Counted from the stretch's first letter, positions 30,904 to 39,193 are shown. The stretch: 64,000 nucleotides of DNA from DATAAZ01 sp036259875 (GCA_036259875.1 DATAAZ010000041.1:1-64000), one strand, 5' to 3'. A program made the numbers and translations. The notes: generated from the letters alone by a model not told the origin.

Positions 30904-32910
30904 TCAGCGTCGCTCGGCCGACGGCGCGAGCAACCCCGGCCGGGAGAGCGCCTCGAGCCAGACGGCTCGTGTTTCCTCGCGCGTCCCGCGCTCGGGCAGC
31001 CGTTCGAGCACCCAGGCCGGGCCGGCGGTCGGGATCTCGCCCTCGATCGGCGCGTTCCCCTGATGGCGCTCCTCGGCGAGCTCCTCGCCGCGGCCGACGA
31101 GCACCTCGCTCATCGTCTCGCCGGGGCGGATCCCGACGCGGTCGGTCGCCGGCGCTCCGCGCCTTCCTGCCGCTCGCCAGATCCGCTCGGCGAGCTCGCC
31201 GACCGTGAGCGTGACGGGGTCGGCCGGCCCAGCGAGGAGGACGCCTTCGCGCGCGAGGAGCGCGGCATGCGGGGCGAGCGTCGCGGCGTGGCCCATGGAG
31301 ATCCAGTAGCGGATCATCCCGCTGTCGGTCACGGTGAGGGGAACGCCCGCCCGCGCCTGGCGCAGAAAGAGCTCGGAGACGCTCCCCGCGCTCCCGAGCA
31401 CGTTCACGAACCGAACGGCGATCCGCCGTGCGCCCGCTCGGCGGGCGGCGAAGGCGGTCAGCTCCTCCATGAACCGCTTCGTCTTGCCGTAGAACCCGGC
31501 CGCGAGCGCGGCCTTGTCGGTCGAGGCGACGACGACGGTGTCGACGCTCGTCCGCTCCGCGGCGCGAAGCACGTTCCAGCTCCCCTGGAGGTTCGTGTCC
31601 ACGAATTCCTCGGGATAGACCTCCGCCCAGTCGACGTGCTTGTACGCAGCGAGATGGAAGACCACGTCGGGACGGGCATCCGCGAGTGCTCGCTCGAGGC
31701 GCCCCGCGTCGCGGATGTCGCACAGCACGTGGGCGACGCGCACGTTGGCGACCGCCGGGCGGCTGCGCCGGTCGGCCGTGAGCGACGCTTCGTGCGAGTC
31801 GAGGAGCGTGATCGACTCGGGTCGGAACCCCGTCAGGAACGTCGCGAGCGCGCGGCCGATCGAGCCGCCGCCGCCTGTCAGGACGACCCGGCGCCCGCCG
31901 AATCGCTCCTGGAGCGGAAGAAGCGACGGGACGGGATCGCGGTGTCCGATCACGTGCGACCAATCGAGGCCGTCCGCGCGGAGGCGCGGACTCGGCCGGC
32001 GAAGCGGCGCCGCCGGCCGGGCGAGCGCCCGCTCGATCGCGCGGTAGCCGGTCTTCATCGCGGGGGAGCGAGCGGGATCGGGCTCGTTGATCTCCGCGAC
32101 GATGAAGCGAACGAGCTCGCCGAGCCGCCGCGTAACCGGGTCGAGGTCGAGCTCGCCCGACCCGATCGGGAGGCCCTCGCCGAGGAGGCCGTGCGCGTCC
32201 GAGACGTGGGCGAGCTCGAGCGACGGCGCGAGCTCCTCGACGTAGCGCGGAAGGTCGAGCTCGTCGTCCGACTCGAGCTCGAAGAGCGTGGGATACGCCG
32301 CGGCGAACGACCGGAAGAGCGCCGCGTGCGACGTGTCGAGCGTGAACCGAAGCTCGGGGATGCGGGCATGCCAGCGGCGTAGGTCGCGCCAGTGACCGCC
32401 GATCCGCGAGAGGAAGACGCCGCCGACGCGCATCCGCAGCACGGGCGGGACGTTCTCGACGAGCGGGGTGATGTCGCGCGCGCGGCACGCGTCGGCGTAG
32501 AACCGCAGGAACCGCTCGATCTCGTCCTCGTCGATCGGAGGCGCGGCGCGGAAGTCGTCCGGAGCGAGCGGCGCGAAGAGATGGATTGTGAGCACGGGCG
32601 ACCCGACCGCGGCCGCGAAGTCGGCGCTTCGCTCGATGCAGCGCCGTGCCTCGTCGGTCAGCCGGTCGATCCGGACGAAGGCACCGCTCGGCCAGGTGAC
32701 CGGCGCCTCCGCGGTCAGGACGAGCTCGTGCCCGCGCGTCCCTGCCCGAACGGCGTCGATTGCGCGCGCCACGGCGTCCTTGTCCGCGACATGGGCGGGC
32801 GCGAGCGCCAGCTCGAGCCCGTGCCAGGGACCGCCCGCGCGCCGTTCGGCGATCTGCTCAGGCTCGGGCGCCGCCTTGAGCAGCGGGATGGCTGAGGAGC
32901 CAGTCGACAT
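30904..32910 (-). CDS. Fusion of a TIM-barrel sugar-isomerase-like domain and a CapD/FlaA1-type SDR
   Basis: A 668-residue two-domain protein. Residues about 30-290 resemble the AP endonuclease 2/xylose isomerase-like TIM barrel, with likely metal ligands Glu152 (PLVENVPP), Asp192 and His195 (FTLDTSHAALF), His235 and Asp238 (LAHVSDAHG) and Glu273. Residues about 335-640 are a nucleotide-sugar SDR of the CapD/FlaA1 type, with TGGGGSIGR at 345-353, VFHLAAYKHVDWAE, ASTDKAA and YxxxK at 474-478 (YGKTK). CapD proteins normally carry membrane helices at the N-terminus; here a soluble enzyme domain replaces them. It is the last gene of a leftward cluster and starts 53 bases inside the preceding SDR gene. 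Joint role in making a surface sugar is inferred. Confidence 0.85.
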   Translation of the reverse strand: MSTGSSAIPLLKAAPEPEQIAERRAGGPWHGLELALAPAHVADKDAVARAIDAVRAGTRGHELVLTAEAPVTWPSGAFVRIDRLTDEARRCIERSADFAAAVGSPVLTIHLFAPLAPDDFRAAPPIDEDEIERFLRFYADACRARDITPLVENVPPVLRMRVGGVFLSRIGGHWRDLRRWHARIPELRFTLDTSHAALFRSFAAAYPTLFELESDDELDLPRYVEELAPSLELAHVSDAHGLLGEGLPIGSGELDLDPVTRRLGELVRFIVAEINEPDPARSPAMKTGYRAIERALARPAAPLRRPSPRLRADGLDWSHVIGHRDPVPSLLPLQERFGGRRVVLTGGGGSIGRALATFLTGFRPESITLLDSHEASLTADRRSRPAVANVRVAHVLCDIRDAGRLERALADARPDVVFHLAAYKHVDWAEVYPEEFVDTNLQGSWNVLRAAERTSVDTVVVASTDKAALAAGFYGKTKRFMEELTAFAARRAGARRIAVRFVNVLGSAGSVSELFLRQARAGVPLTVTDSGMIRYWISMGHAATLAPHAALLAREGVLLAGPADPVTLTVGELAERIWRAAGRRGAPATDRVGIRPGETMSEVLVGRGEELAEERHQGNAPIEGEIPTAGPAWVLERLPERGTREETRAVWLEALSRPGLLAPSAERR

Positions 32911-33742
32911 AGAGCTCGATTCCCTCCTCGAGCGGACGGACGCTGAAGGGTACTTCCGGGGGCGGCCGCTCGGCCGCGTAGCTCTCGTTCTCGCCGCGCC
33001 CCAGGTCCCCTGCGCGCACCTCGATCGGTGAGTCGGAGCCCGCTGCCGCGCGGACGAGCTCGGCCGCGCGGCGGAGCGGCGTGCCCTCCCCCCGCGCGAG
33101 CGTCACCGTCTCGCCCCACCGGCCCGCGGCGACGATGTCGGCGACGGCCGGCACGAGATCGTCGACGTAGACGAAGTCGCGCGTCCGCTCGGGATTGCCG
33201 ACGATGACGAGTGGCTCGCCTGCGAGGGCCGACCCGGCGAAGCGGGCGATCGCTCCGGTCGCGCCCTCCAAGGCGACCTGCCCCGGCCCGAAGACCGACG
33301 TGAGGCGAACGACCGTCGTGGGCGCTCGGTGCGCCTCGCAGGCGCCTTCGCCGAGCCGCTTCGAGATCGCGTACGCGTCCGGCGGCGGCTCGACCGCGGC
33401 CCGGATGGTCGACGGGTAGACCAGTCCGACGCCGTGCTCCAGACAGCCTTCCAGGAGGTTCAGCGTCGCGCCCGCGTTCTCGCGCACGGCGCGCGTGGGG
33501 TCGGCGCGCGCGCTCGCAGGGTCGGGGACGCCCGCGAAATGGAGCACGACGTCGCAGCCCCCGACGAGCTCGCGCGCGGCCGGGTCGCCCGCGTCGAGGC
33601 GAACGACGTCCGCCTCGGCGGCGTGCGCGCGCGGGCGGCCGCCCGGCCGCGCGAGGCGGACGACGTCGTGGCCGCCCTCCGAGAGCACGTCCGCAAAACG
33701 CGAGCCGAGAAACCCCGTCGCCCCCGTGACCAGGAACCTCAC
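32858..33742 (-). CDS. NAD-dependent nucleotide-sugar epimerase/dehydratase
   Basis: Extended SDR of 294 residues acting on a nucleotide sugar. MRFLVTGATGFLGSRFAD is the NAD motif, VLHFAGVPDP and PSTIRAAVEPPPDAYAISK give the catalytic Tyr and Lys (YAISK), and RLTSVFGPGQ and RDFVYVDDLVPAV are also typical. GTG 33742 matches the family start and overlaps the stop of the upstream SDR gene. The 3' end overlaps the fusion gene by 53 bases. Product sugar unknown. Confidence 0.9.
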   Translation of the reverse strand: MRFLVTGATGFLGSRFADVLSEGGHDVVRLARPGGRPRAHAAEADVVRLDAGDPAARELVGGCDVVLHFAGVPDPASARADPTRAVRENAGATLNLLEGCLEHGVGLVYPSTIRAAVEPPPDAYAISKRLGEGACEAHRAPTTVVRLTSVFGPGQVALEGATGAIARFAGSALAGEPLVIVGNPERTRDFVYVDDLVPAVADIVAAGRWGETVTLARGEGTPLRRAAELVRAAAGSDSPIEVRAGDLGRGENESYAAERPPPEVPFSVRPLEEGIELYVDWLLSHPAAQGGARA

Positions 33743-34572
33743 GGGCGGAGGTAGTCGGCGACGCGGTGGCGGTAATCGAACGGCGAGACGAACGTGCACG
33801 GGGCCTCGCCGGCCGGCTCGCGCCCTCCCGCAAGCGCGGCGACGTCGGCGACGGTGAGCGTCTCCGCGGCGAGGTTGTGCGTCCCCGGCGGCGCGGCGAG
33901 CAGGGCCCGCGCCGCGTCATCGACGTGAACGAGCCCGATCGGCGCGCGGCCGCCGTCGTCGAGCGGCAGCGGCTCGCCCGCGGCAGCGAGGCGGCGGAAC
34001 TTGTCCACCACGGTCTGCGACTCGGGTCGGTCATGCTCGACGGGGCTCGGCCCGTAGACGATCCCGAGTCGGAGGATCGAGAGCGCGAAGCCGGCGCGCC
34101 GCGCGTAGAGCGTGAGGCAGAGCTCGCCGTAGACCTTCGAGAGGTGCGCGAGGTCGCGCTGCTCTCCGTACGGGTGGTCGGCCGCGATCTCGCCGCGGAG
34201 ACCGGGTCCGTACACGTGGAGCGAGCTCCCGAACACGAGCTCGGATGTTTCGCCTGCGGCGCACGCCTCGGCGACCCGCCGAACCCCTGTGACGTTCGTC
34301 TCCTCCGTGTAGTCGGGGTCGCGCTCGGCGACGGGGCGGCTCGCCTGGGCGGCGAGCAGGTACACGCGCCCGTCCGCAAGCGCGAGCACGCGCTCGACGT
34401 CGTCGCGGCGCCGGATGTCGGCCGTCTCCACCCGCGCCCCGCGCTCCTCGAGCGGCACGAGCTGCTCGCGCCGCGTCGCGTACCAGTTGTCGACGAGCAC
34501 GACCTCGTCACCCTTCGCGAGCGCGGCGTCGGCGAGCGCGGCGCCGATGTAGCCAGCGCCGAGGATGAGCAC
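33739..34572 (-). CDS. NAD(P)-binding SDR lacking the catalytic tyrosine
   Basis: Extended SDR of 277 residues with MLILGAGYIGAALAD as the nucleotide-binding start, VYLLAAQASRPVAERDPDY, FGSSLHVYGPG and RLGIVYGP. The usual YxxxK reads AHLSK (in DLAHLSKVYGE), so the Lys is kept but Ala replaces the Tyr. It may need a shifted residue for catalysis, or may have lost activity. It sits between a UDP-sugar dehydrogenase and an intact SDR with start-stop overlaps at both ends. GTG 34572 is used as start. Confidence 0.87.
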   Translation of the reverse strand: MLILGAGYIGAALADAALAKGDEVVLVDNWYATRREQLVPLEERGARVETADIRRRDDVERVLALADGRVYLLAAQASRPVAERDPDYTEETNVTGVRRVAEACAAGETSELVFGSSLHVYGPGLRGEIAADHPYGEQRDLAHLSKVYGELCLTLYARRAGFALSILRLGIVYGPSPVEHDRPESQTVVDKFRRLAAAGEPLPLDDGGRAPIGLVHVDDAARALLAAPPGTHNLAAETLTVADVAALAGGREPAGEAPCTFVSPFDYRHRVADYLRP

Positions 34573-35904
34573 TCAGATGCGGTGGACGTTCGGCCCGTCG
34601 GGGACGACGTTCCGCGCGTCGACGATCCGCCGCGCCGCGTCCCACAGCGGCTCCTCGCGGAAGGTGCGGTGGTTCGTCAGCATGACCACGCAGTCGGCGG
34701 TCTCCACCTCGTCGCGCGTCCACCCAACGCTCCGATGCAGCGTGCCGTCGAGCTCGAGGTCGGAGACCCACGGGTCGCAGTACCGGACGTCCGCGCCGCG
34801 CGCGAGGAGGAGTCGCATGATCTCGAGGCTCGGCGACTCGCGGGTGTCGTGCACGTCCGCCTTGTACGCCATCCCGAGAAGGAGAAGCCGGGAGCCCTTC
34901 ACCGGCCGCGCGTCCTCGTTCAACGCGTCCGTCACCTTCTGGACGACGTAGGACGGCATGCGCGTGTTGATCTCGTGCGCGGCGTCGATCAACTGCGGCG
35001 AGTAGCCGTACTCGCGGACGCGCGCGGCGAGGAACTGCGGCACGACCGGGATGCAGTCGCCGCCCAGGCCGGGGCCCGGGTAATGCGGGAGGAACGCGAA
35101 GGGCTTCGTCCCGGCGGCCTCGATCACCTCCCACGCGGAGATTCCGAGGCGGTCGCACATGAGCGCGAGCTCGTTCGCGAGCGCGATGTTGACGGCGCGG
35201 AACGTGTTTTCGTGCAGCTTGGCCGTCTCGGCCACGATGGGCCGGGAGACCGGGACGACCACGTCGACGATCTGACGGTAGAGAAGCTCCGTGCGCCGGC
35301 GGCACTCGCTGGTGACGCCCGCGACGAGCTTCGGCGTCGTTCGAATCGTGAACGCCTTGTTACCCGGGTCGACGCGCTCGGGGGCGTAGCCGAGGAAGAA
35401 CTCGACGCCGACCCTTCCGCCGGTTCGCTCGAGGATCGGCAGGACGATCTCCTCGGTCGTTCCCGGGTAGGTCGTCGACTGCAGCACGATCAGCTGCCCC
35501 GGGCGCAGGTTCGAGGCGACCGACTCGGCCGCGGAGACGACGTAGGAGATGTCCGGGGTTCGCGTCTTCGAGAGCGGGGTCGGCACGCAGATCGTTAGCG
35601 CGTCGAGGTCGCAGACGGCGGCGTAGTCGCCGGTCGCGCGAAGCTCGCCCTCGAGTCCCTCGTAGCGGTCGGCCGGAACGTCCACGAGGTACGACCGGTG
35701 CTCGGAGACGGCGCGAACGCGCTCCTCGTTCACGTCGATTCCCGTCACGTCGAAGCCCGCCTCCGCGAACGCCATCGCGAGCGGGAGGCCGGCGTACCCG
35801 AGGCCGACGATCCCGACCTGCGCCCGGCGCGTGGCGATCGCCTCGTCGAAGGACGTCGACGGGCCCGCGGCGGCCGACGCCTGGGAGAAGAGAAGCTCGG
35901 TCAC
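34573..35904 (-). CDS. UDP-sugar (UDP-GlcNAc/ManNAc-type) 6-dehydrogenase
   Basis: Two-step oxidation of a UDP-hexose or UDP-HexNAc to the uronic acid. The 443 residues show the NAD motif VGIVGLGYAGLPLAMAFAEAG, TICVPTPL, STTYPGTTEE, LGYAPERVDPGNK, AKLHENTFRAVNIALANELA, the nucleophilic Cys in PGPGLGGDCIPVVP and LGMAYKADVHDTRESPSLEI. The PGxGxGGxCIP form is more like the WbpA/WecC group than UDP-glucose dehydrogenases. It is first in the leftward sugar operon, starting at GTG 35904, divergent from the WecA-like gene. Confidence 0.92.
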   Translation of the reverse strand: MTELLFSQASAAAGPSTSFDEAIATRRAQVGIVGLGYAGLPLAMAFAEAGFDVTGIDVNEERVRAVSEHRSYLVDVPADRYEGLEGELRATGDYAAVCDLDALTICVPTPLSKTRTPDISYVVSAAESVASNLRPGQLIVLQSTTYPGTTEEIVLPILERTGGRVGVEFFLGYAPERVDPGNKAFTIRTTPKLVAGVTSECRRRTELLYRQIVDVVVPVSRPIVAETAKLHENTFRAVNIALANELALMCDRLGISAWEVIEAAGTKPFAFLPHYPGPGLGGDCIPVVPQFLAARVREYGYSPQLIDAAHEINTRMPSYVVQKVTDALNEDARPVKGSRLLLLGMAYKADVHDTRESPSLEIMRLLLARGADVRYCDPWVSDLELDGTLHRSVGWTRDEVETADCVVMLTNHRTFREEPLWDAARRIVDARNVVPDGPNVHRI

Positions 35905-35970
35905 CGGAGGCGCCCGATGGTAACAAAACGCTGGTAAGCACCCACTTCCGGGACAAGCAACCCCCTCTGC

Positions 35971-35976
35971 GATAAT
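35971..35976 (+). promoter_or_regulatory. -10 box of a probable leaderless promoter (WecA-like gene)
   Basis: GATAAT ends 7 bases before GTG 35984. A weak TTCCGG lies 19 bases upstream of it as a possible -35. There is no Shine-Dalgarno between the box and the GTG. Confidence 0.5.
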
Positions 35977-35983
35977 CGCCCGG

Positions 35984-37165
35984 GTGTCCTTCCCGGAGTC
36001 CCTCGAGACCCTCGTGGGCGAGGGCAAGGTCGTCTGGGGCTTCCTCTCGGCGATCGCGATCGTTCTCGCGCTGACGCCCGCGACGGCCTGGCTCGCGCCG
36101 CGTATCGGAGCCGTCGACGACCCGGGCGAGAGCGACCGGCCGCGCGTCCACAGCCGTCCGCTTCCGCGGATCGGCGGGCTCGCGATCGTGCTCGGAATCC
36201 TCGTCCCCGCCGCCGTCTTCATCCGACCGGACGGCCCCTACCTCGGCATCCTGATCGGGACCGGCCTCGTCGCCGTCCTCGGGCTCGTCGACGACGTGCG
36301 GCGCCTGCGCCCGAGCACGAAGCTTCTCGGGGTCGTCGCCATCGCTCTCATCCCCGTCGTCGCCTTCGAGGTGACGTTCGAGCGGATCTCGCTTCCGCTC
36401 CTCGGGAGCCTCGAGTTCGGCGTCTTTGCGGCACCGCTCACGATCCTCTGGATCGCGTTCCTCGCGAACCTCGTCAACCTGATCGACGGGATGGACGCGC
36501 TCGCGGCGGGGATCGTCTCGATCGCCGCCTTCTCGTTCGCTGTCCTCGCCGCGTCGTTCGGCCGCGTCGACCCGGCGGCGCTCGCCGCGATCGTCTGCGG
36601 AGCAACGCTCGCGTTCCTGCGGCACAACTACCATCCGGCGCGAATCATCATGGGCGACTCGGGCGCGCTCGCGCTCGGGTTCCTCCTTGCCTGCGTGGCG
36701 GTTCAAGGCGTGCTGAAGACAGCGGCGACGATCGCCCTGGTCGCGCCGCTTCTCGTGATCGCCGTGCCGATCCTCGACACCTCGTTCGTCGTCCTGAAGC
36801 GGCTGAAGTACCGCCGCCCGCCGTGGGGCGCCGACCACAACCACTTCTACCACCGCTTCCTCCGGATCGGGTTCTCGCAGCGGAAGACGGCCGCATACCT
36901 CCATCTCTGGGCGCTCCTCCTCGCCGCCTGGGCGATCCTCGTGCGGTTCGTGCCGCCGCGGCCTCGCGGCGAGTGGGACCTCGACAACGCGCTTATCGTC
37001 GCCGCGGTGGGCGTCCTCGTCGTCGCCGCGTCCGTCTGGATGGTCTACACGCTCGAGATCCTCAAGGCGCGGCACCTCCGCGTGCTGGGCTTCGGCCGCT
37101 GGCCGACGCGCAGGGGCGAGCGCGAGGAGGCGGTCGAGCGCGTCTTGACCGCCGAGCACCGCTGA
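35984..37165 (+). CDS. Undecaprenyl-phosphate GlcNAc-1-phosphate transferase-like protein (WecA/MraY family)
   Basis: Polytopic membrane enzyme moving a sugar-1-phosphate from a UDP-sugar to undecaprenyl phosphate, the first step of teichoic acid or polysaccharide synthesis. The 393 residues hold about ten membrane helices. Cytoplasmic motifs are DDPGESDRPRVHSRPLPRIGG, LGLVDDVRRLRPSTKL, NLVNLIDGMDALAAG, IIMGDSGALALGF and ADHNHFYHRFLRIG. It lacks the peptidoglycan-specific MraY features, so a WecA/TagO role is preferred. GTG 35984 has a -10 box 7 bases upstream. The VOC gene overlaps its stop. Confidence 0.92.
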   Translation: MSFPESLETLVGEGKVVWGFLSAIAIVLALTPATAWLAPRIGAVDDPGESDRPRVHSRPLPRIGGLAIVLGILVPAAVFIRPDGPYLGILIGTGLVAVLGLVDDVRRLRPSTKLLGVVAIALIPVVAFEVTFERISLPLLGSLEFGVFAAPLTILWIAFLANLVNLIDGMDALAAGIVSIAAFSFAVLAASFGRVDPAALAAIVCGATLAFLRHNYHPARIIMGDSGALALGFLLACVAVQGVLKTAATIALVAPLLVIAVPILDTSFVVLKRLKYRRPPWGADHNHFYHRFLRIGFSQRKTAAYLHLWALLLAAWAILVRFVPPRPRGEWDLDNALIVAAVGVLVVAASVWMVYTLEILKARHLRVLGFGRWPTRRGEREEAVERVLTAEHR

Positions 37166-37578
37166 TGGCGGCGAGCGAGTTCCACCAGGGCCGTCTCCTC
37201 GACCACGTGCATGTGCGCGTTGCCGATCTCGCGGCGAGCAAGCGCTTCTACCGTGCCGTGCTCGCCGCGGTCGGGCGCGAGGTCACCTTCGAAGCCGACT
37301 GGGCGTTCGCGGCCGACGAGCTCTTCGTGAGCGCGGACGGCGAGCCGACGAGGGGGCTCCATCTCGCCTTCCAGGCTCCCGACCGCGAGACCGTGCAGCG
37401 TTTCCACGAGGCGGCGCTCGACGCCGGAGGGCGCGACAACGGCCGTCCCGGCGAGCGGGACTATCACCCGGGCTACTACGCGGCGTACGCGCTCGATCCG
37501 GACGGGACGAACGTCGAGGCCGTGTACCACGGGCCGGGGACGCGGTCGGCGGAGTCCGTCGTCATCCGACCGGTCTAG
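37165..37578 (+). CDS. VOC (glyoxalase/bleomycin resistance fold) protein
   Basis: Small metal-binding fold protein of 137 residues: LLDHVHVRVADLAASKRFYRAVL at the start and YAAYALDPDGTNVEAVYHGP at the end, with candidate metal ligands His and Glu at the usual strand positions. Members include glyoxalases, dioxygenases and antibiotic-binding proteins, so activity is unknown. ATG 37165 overlaps the WecA-like gene stop. Its last 17 bases overlap the convergent DUF354 gene. Confidence 0.88.
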   Translation: MAASEFHQGRLLDHVHVRVADLAASKRFYRAVLAAVGREVTFEADWAFAADELFVSADGEPTRGLHLAFQAPDRETVQRFHEAALDAGGRDNGRPGERDYHPGYYAAYALDPDGTNVEAVYHGPGTRSAESVVIRPV

Positions 37579-38587
37579 CGGCGCCGGGGAGCGCGAGCCG
37601 CAGCAGCTCGCCGGGGTCGCGCCGCGTTCGCTGGCGCCACGCGTCGGCCGGTTTCTTCTCGACCTCGATCTCGTCCGGATCGGCGAGGAGGCGCATTCGG
37701 CCCTCGCGGACGAGCCGCTCGTCGATCGCGCCCAGGCGTCCTTCGAAGATCGACCAGACCGGCGTGCCGAGGACGGCCGCTTCGCGGTTCATCGTTCCGC
37801 CTGCCGAGACGAGGAGATCGGCGAGCGCGACGAGGCTCCGTCCGTCGACGGCCCGGTCCGGGACGACGACGCCGGGGAGGCCGAGCGCGCGGACGGCCTC
37901 GCGCTGCGCGCCGGTCCGCGCGAGCACGACCGTCTGGGCGTCCGCGCGCGCGAGGCGCTCGAGAACGCGGGGAAGGAGCGGGTTCTCAGAGCCTCCGAGG
38001 TAGAGGGCGTACGACGGCGCCGTCCGGACGACCGCGAGCGGGCGCTGGGGCTCGACGCCGAGCTCCGCTAGGACGGCCGGGTCCGGTTCGAAAGCGGCGA
38101 GGTAGTACTCCTCCTTGAGGCCCGGGTAGCGGACGAGCTTGGGCGGGCGGGCGCCGTACCGCGCGAGCCGCTCGAGCGGGATCGCGTCGGGGACGAGGAC
38201 GCGCGTGGCGAGCCGGCAGTTCGCATGGTGCTGGAGGGCCGCCCACTCGTAGTCGAACATCGTCGTGTTCGGGATTCGGAGCGCGCGGCAGACGGGCGGG
38301 AGGTCGGTCGAACCGTGGGCGAGGGCGACGCCGAAGCGACGTCCGCGCGCGAGTGCGAGTAGCTGCGGCACGCGGGCGAGTGCGGCCCGCGCCTTGCCGA
38401 GCGGCCGCGCGCCGCCGTAGCGGCCGACCACGGTGTAGGGATGACCCCAGCCGTCGAGAAGCTCGACGGTGTGCGACAGCGGGCGGGCGGTCACGATGAC
38501 CTCGTGGCCGTCGGCCTCGAGGAGCTCGACGAGCGGCCGAAGGACGAGCACGTGCGCCGTGTTCGTGAGGTCGACCCAAGCGCGCAC
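37562..38587 (-). CDS. DUF354 glycosyltransferase-like protein
   Basis: DUF354 protein of 341 residues, a family with a GT-B-like fold often near polysaccharide genes. It opens MRAWVDLTNTAHVLVLRPLVELLEADGHEV, continues PRVPQLLALARGRRFGVALAHGS and TTMFDYEWAALQHHANC, and near the C-terminus has LVSAGGTMNREAAVLGTPVWSIF, like a nucleotide-binding loop. GTG 38587 is the family start. It reads leftward out of the structured gap at 38.6-38.98 kb. Donor and acceptor are unknown. Confidence 0.88.
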   Translation of the reverse strand: MRAWVDLTNTAHVLVLRPLVELLEADGHEVIVTARPLSHTVELLDGWGHPYTVVGRYGGARPLGKARAALARVPQLLALARGRRFGVALAHGSTDLPPVCRALRIPNTTMFDYEWAALQHHANCRLATRVLVPDAIPLERLARYGARPPKLVRYPGLKEEYYLAAFEPDPAVLAELGVEPQRPLAVVRTAPSYALYLGGSENPLLPRVLERLARADAQTVVLARTGAQREAVRALGLPGVVVPDRAVDGRSLVALADLLVSAGGTMNREAAVLGTPVWSIFEGRLGAIDERLVREGRMRLLADPDEIEVEKKPADAWRQRTRRDPGELLRLALPGAARPVG

Positions 38588-38979
38588 GCGGCGATCGTAG
38601 AGCGCGCGCGTTCCGGCGCGGTCGCGCGCAGGCTGGGCGCCGGCGTCGCGCTCCGGCGCCCCACCACGGTACGCTCGCCGCCCCGGGTGGTGACCGGCGG
38701 AGCAGCCCCGGAGAACGCGCCTAGGGAACCGGGGTGTTCCCCACCCCGCAATCGTCGGCCACAGGCCGAGGCGAGACCGGAAGAGGGGGGGTCCCGCGGA
38801 AGAACGTGGTTTCCCCGCGAGCGGGTGCCGAAGACGGACGCGGCGTGGGGGCCGCGGGGAAGCACTCGCGTGGACAGCTCTCGCACAAAGTCGCGACTCC
38901 AGAGCACGTTTCTACCGCAAATAGGCTGTTTTCGTGTGTCACGAAGTCGGGCCCGCTGATAAGCTCGGTTCCGCGTGGG
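38588..38979. other. Structured non-coding gap upstream of the atp genes
   Basis: A 392-base gap. From about 38690 to 38880 it is packed with inverted repeats: GGGG/CCCC near 38738-38750, TCGGCC/GGCCGA at 38754-38770, and CCCCGCG/CGCGGGG joining 38812-38818 to 38852-38858. The order AGGGAA, GGGGTG, CCCCGCAA, GCGAGACCGGAAGA on the + strand partly resembles a cobalamin aptamer but lacks the closing P1 pairing I would require. From 38905 the DNA is AT-richer and probably carries the atp promoter, so the structured part may be a separate RNA. I cannot name it. Confidence 0.4.
38937..38963 (+). promoter_or_regulatory. Possible promoter of the atpZ-I-B-E-F-H block
   Basis: TGTCAC at 38937 and GATAAG at 38958 are separated by 15 bases, in the only AT-richer stretch of this gap. 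Transcription would begin near 38970, about 10 bases before ATG 38980. The spacing is short, so this is tentative. Confidence 0.3.
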
Positions 38980-39189
38980 ATGATCACCGCCGCAATCGCA
39001 GATCGCCCGAGACTCGATCCCCTGAGCGCCGGCGCCATGCTCCTCGGCGTGCTCTTCGCGTGCGTTGCGGCGGGTGCGCTCGTCGGGTGGGCGGCCGGCT
39101 CGACTGGAATCGGCATCGCGATCGGGTCGGTCGTCGGGATCCCACTCGCGATCGGCGCGGTCTACCGGACGTACAGGGGCGCCTTCTAG
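38980..39189 (+). CDS. AtpZ/AtpI-like ATP synthase accessory protein
   Basis: Protein of 69 residues with two membrane helices (about 16-37 and 43-60) and the family ending IGSVVGIPLAIGAVYRTYRGAF. AtpZ-type proteins precede F1Fo operons and aid assembly or ion uptake; that role is inferred from position and helix pattern. It starts at ATG 38980, four bases upstream of the next small membrane gene. Confidence 0.75.
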   Translation: MITAAIADRPRLDPLSAGAMLLGVLFACVAAGALVGWAAGSTGIGIAIGSVVGIPLAIGAVYRTYRGAF

Positions 39190-39193
39190 CGCG

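Noticed and set aside
38690..38805. Cobalamin riboswitch upstream of the atp genes
   Set aside because: AGGGAA, CCCCGCAA and GCGAGACC-like pieces occur in order, but the closing P1 pairing and canonical GCCACTG box are missing, the promoter appears to lie downstream, and an ATP synthase target would be unusual.
38690..38900. RNase P RNA, SRP RNA, tmRNA or 6S RNA
   Set aside because: None of the hallmark stretches (ACAGAA of RNase P, GGAAG-loop with AGCAGCC of SRP RNA, tRNA-like ends of tmRNA) is present in usable arrangement on either strand.
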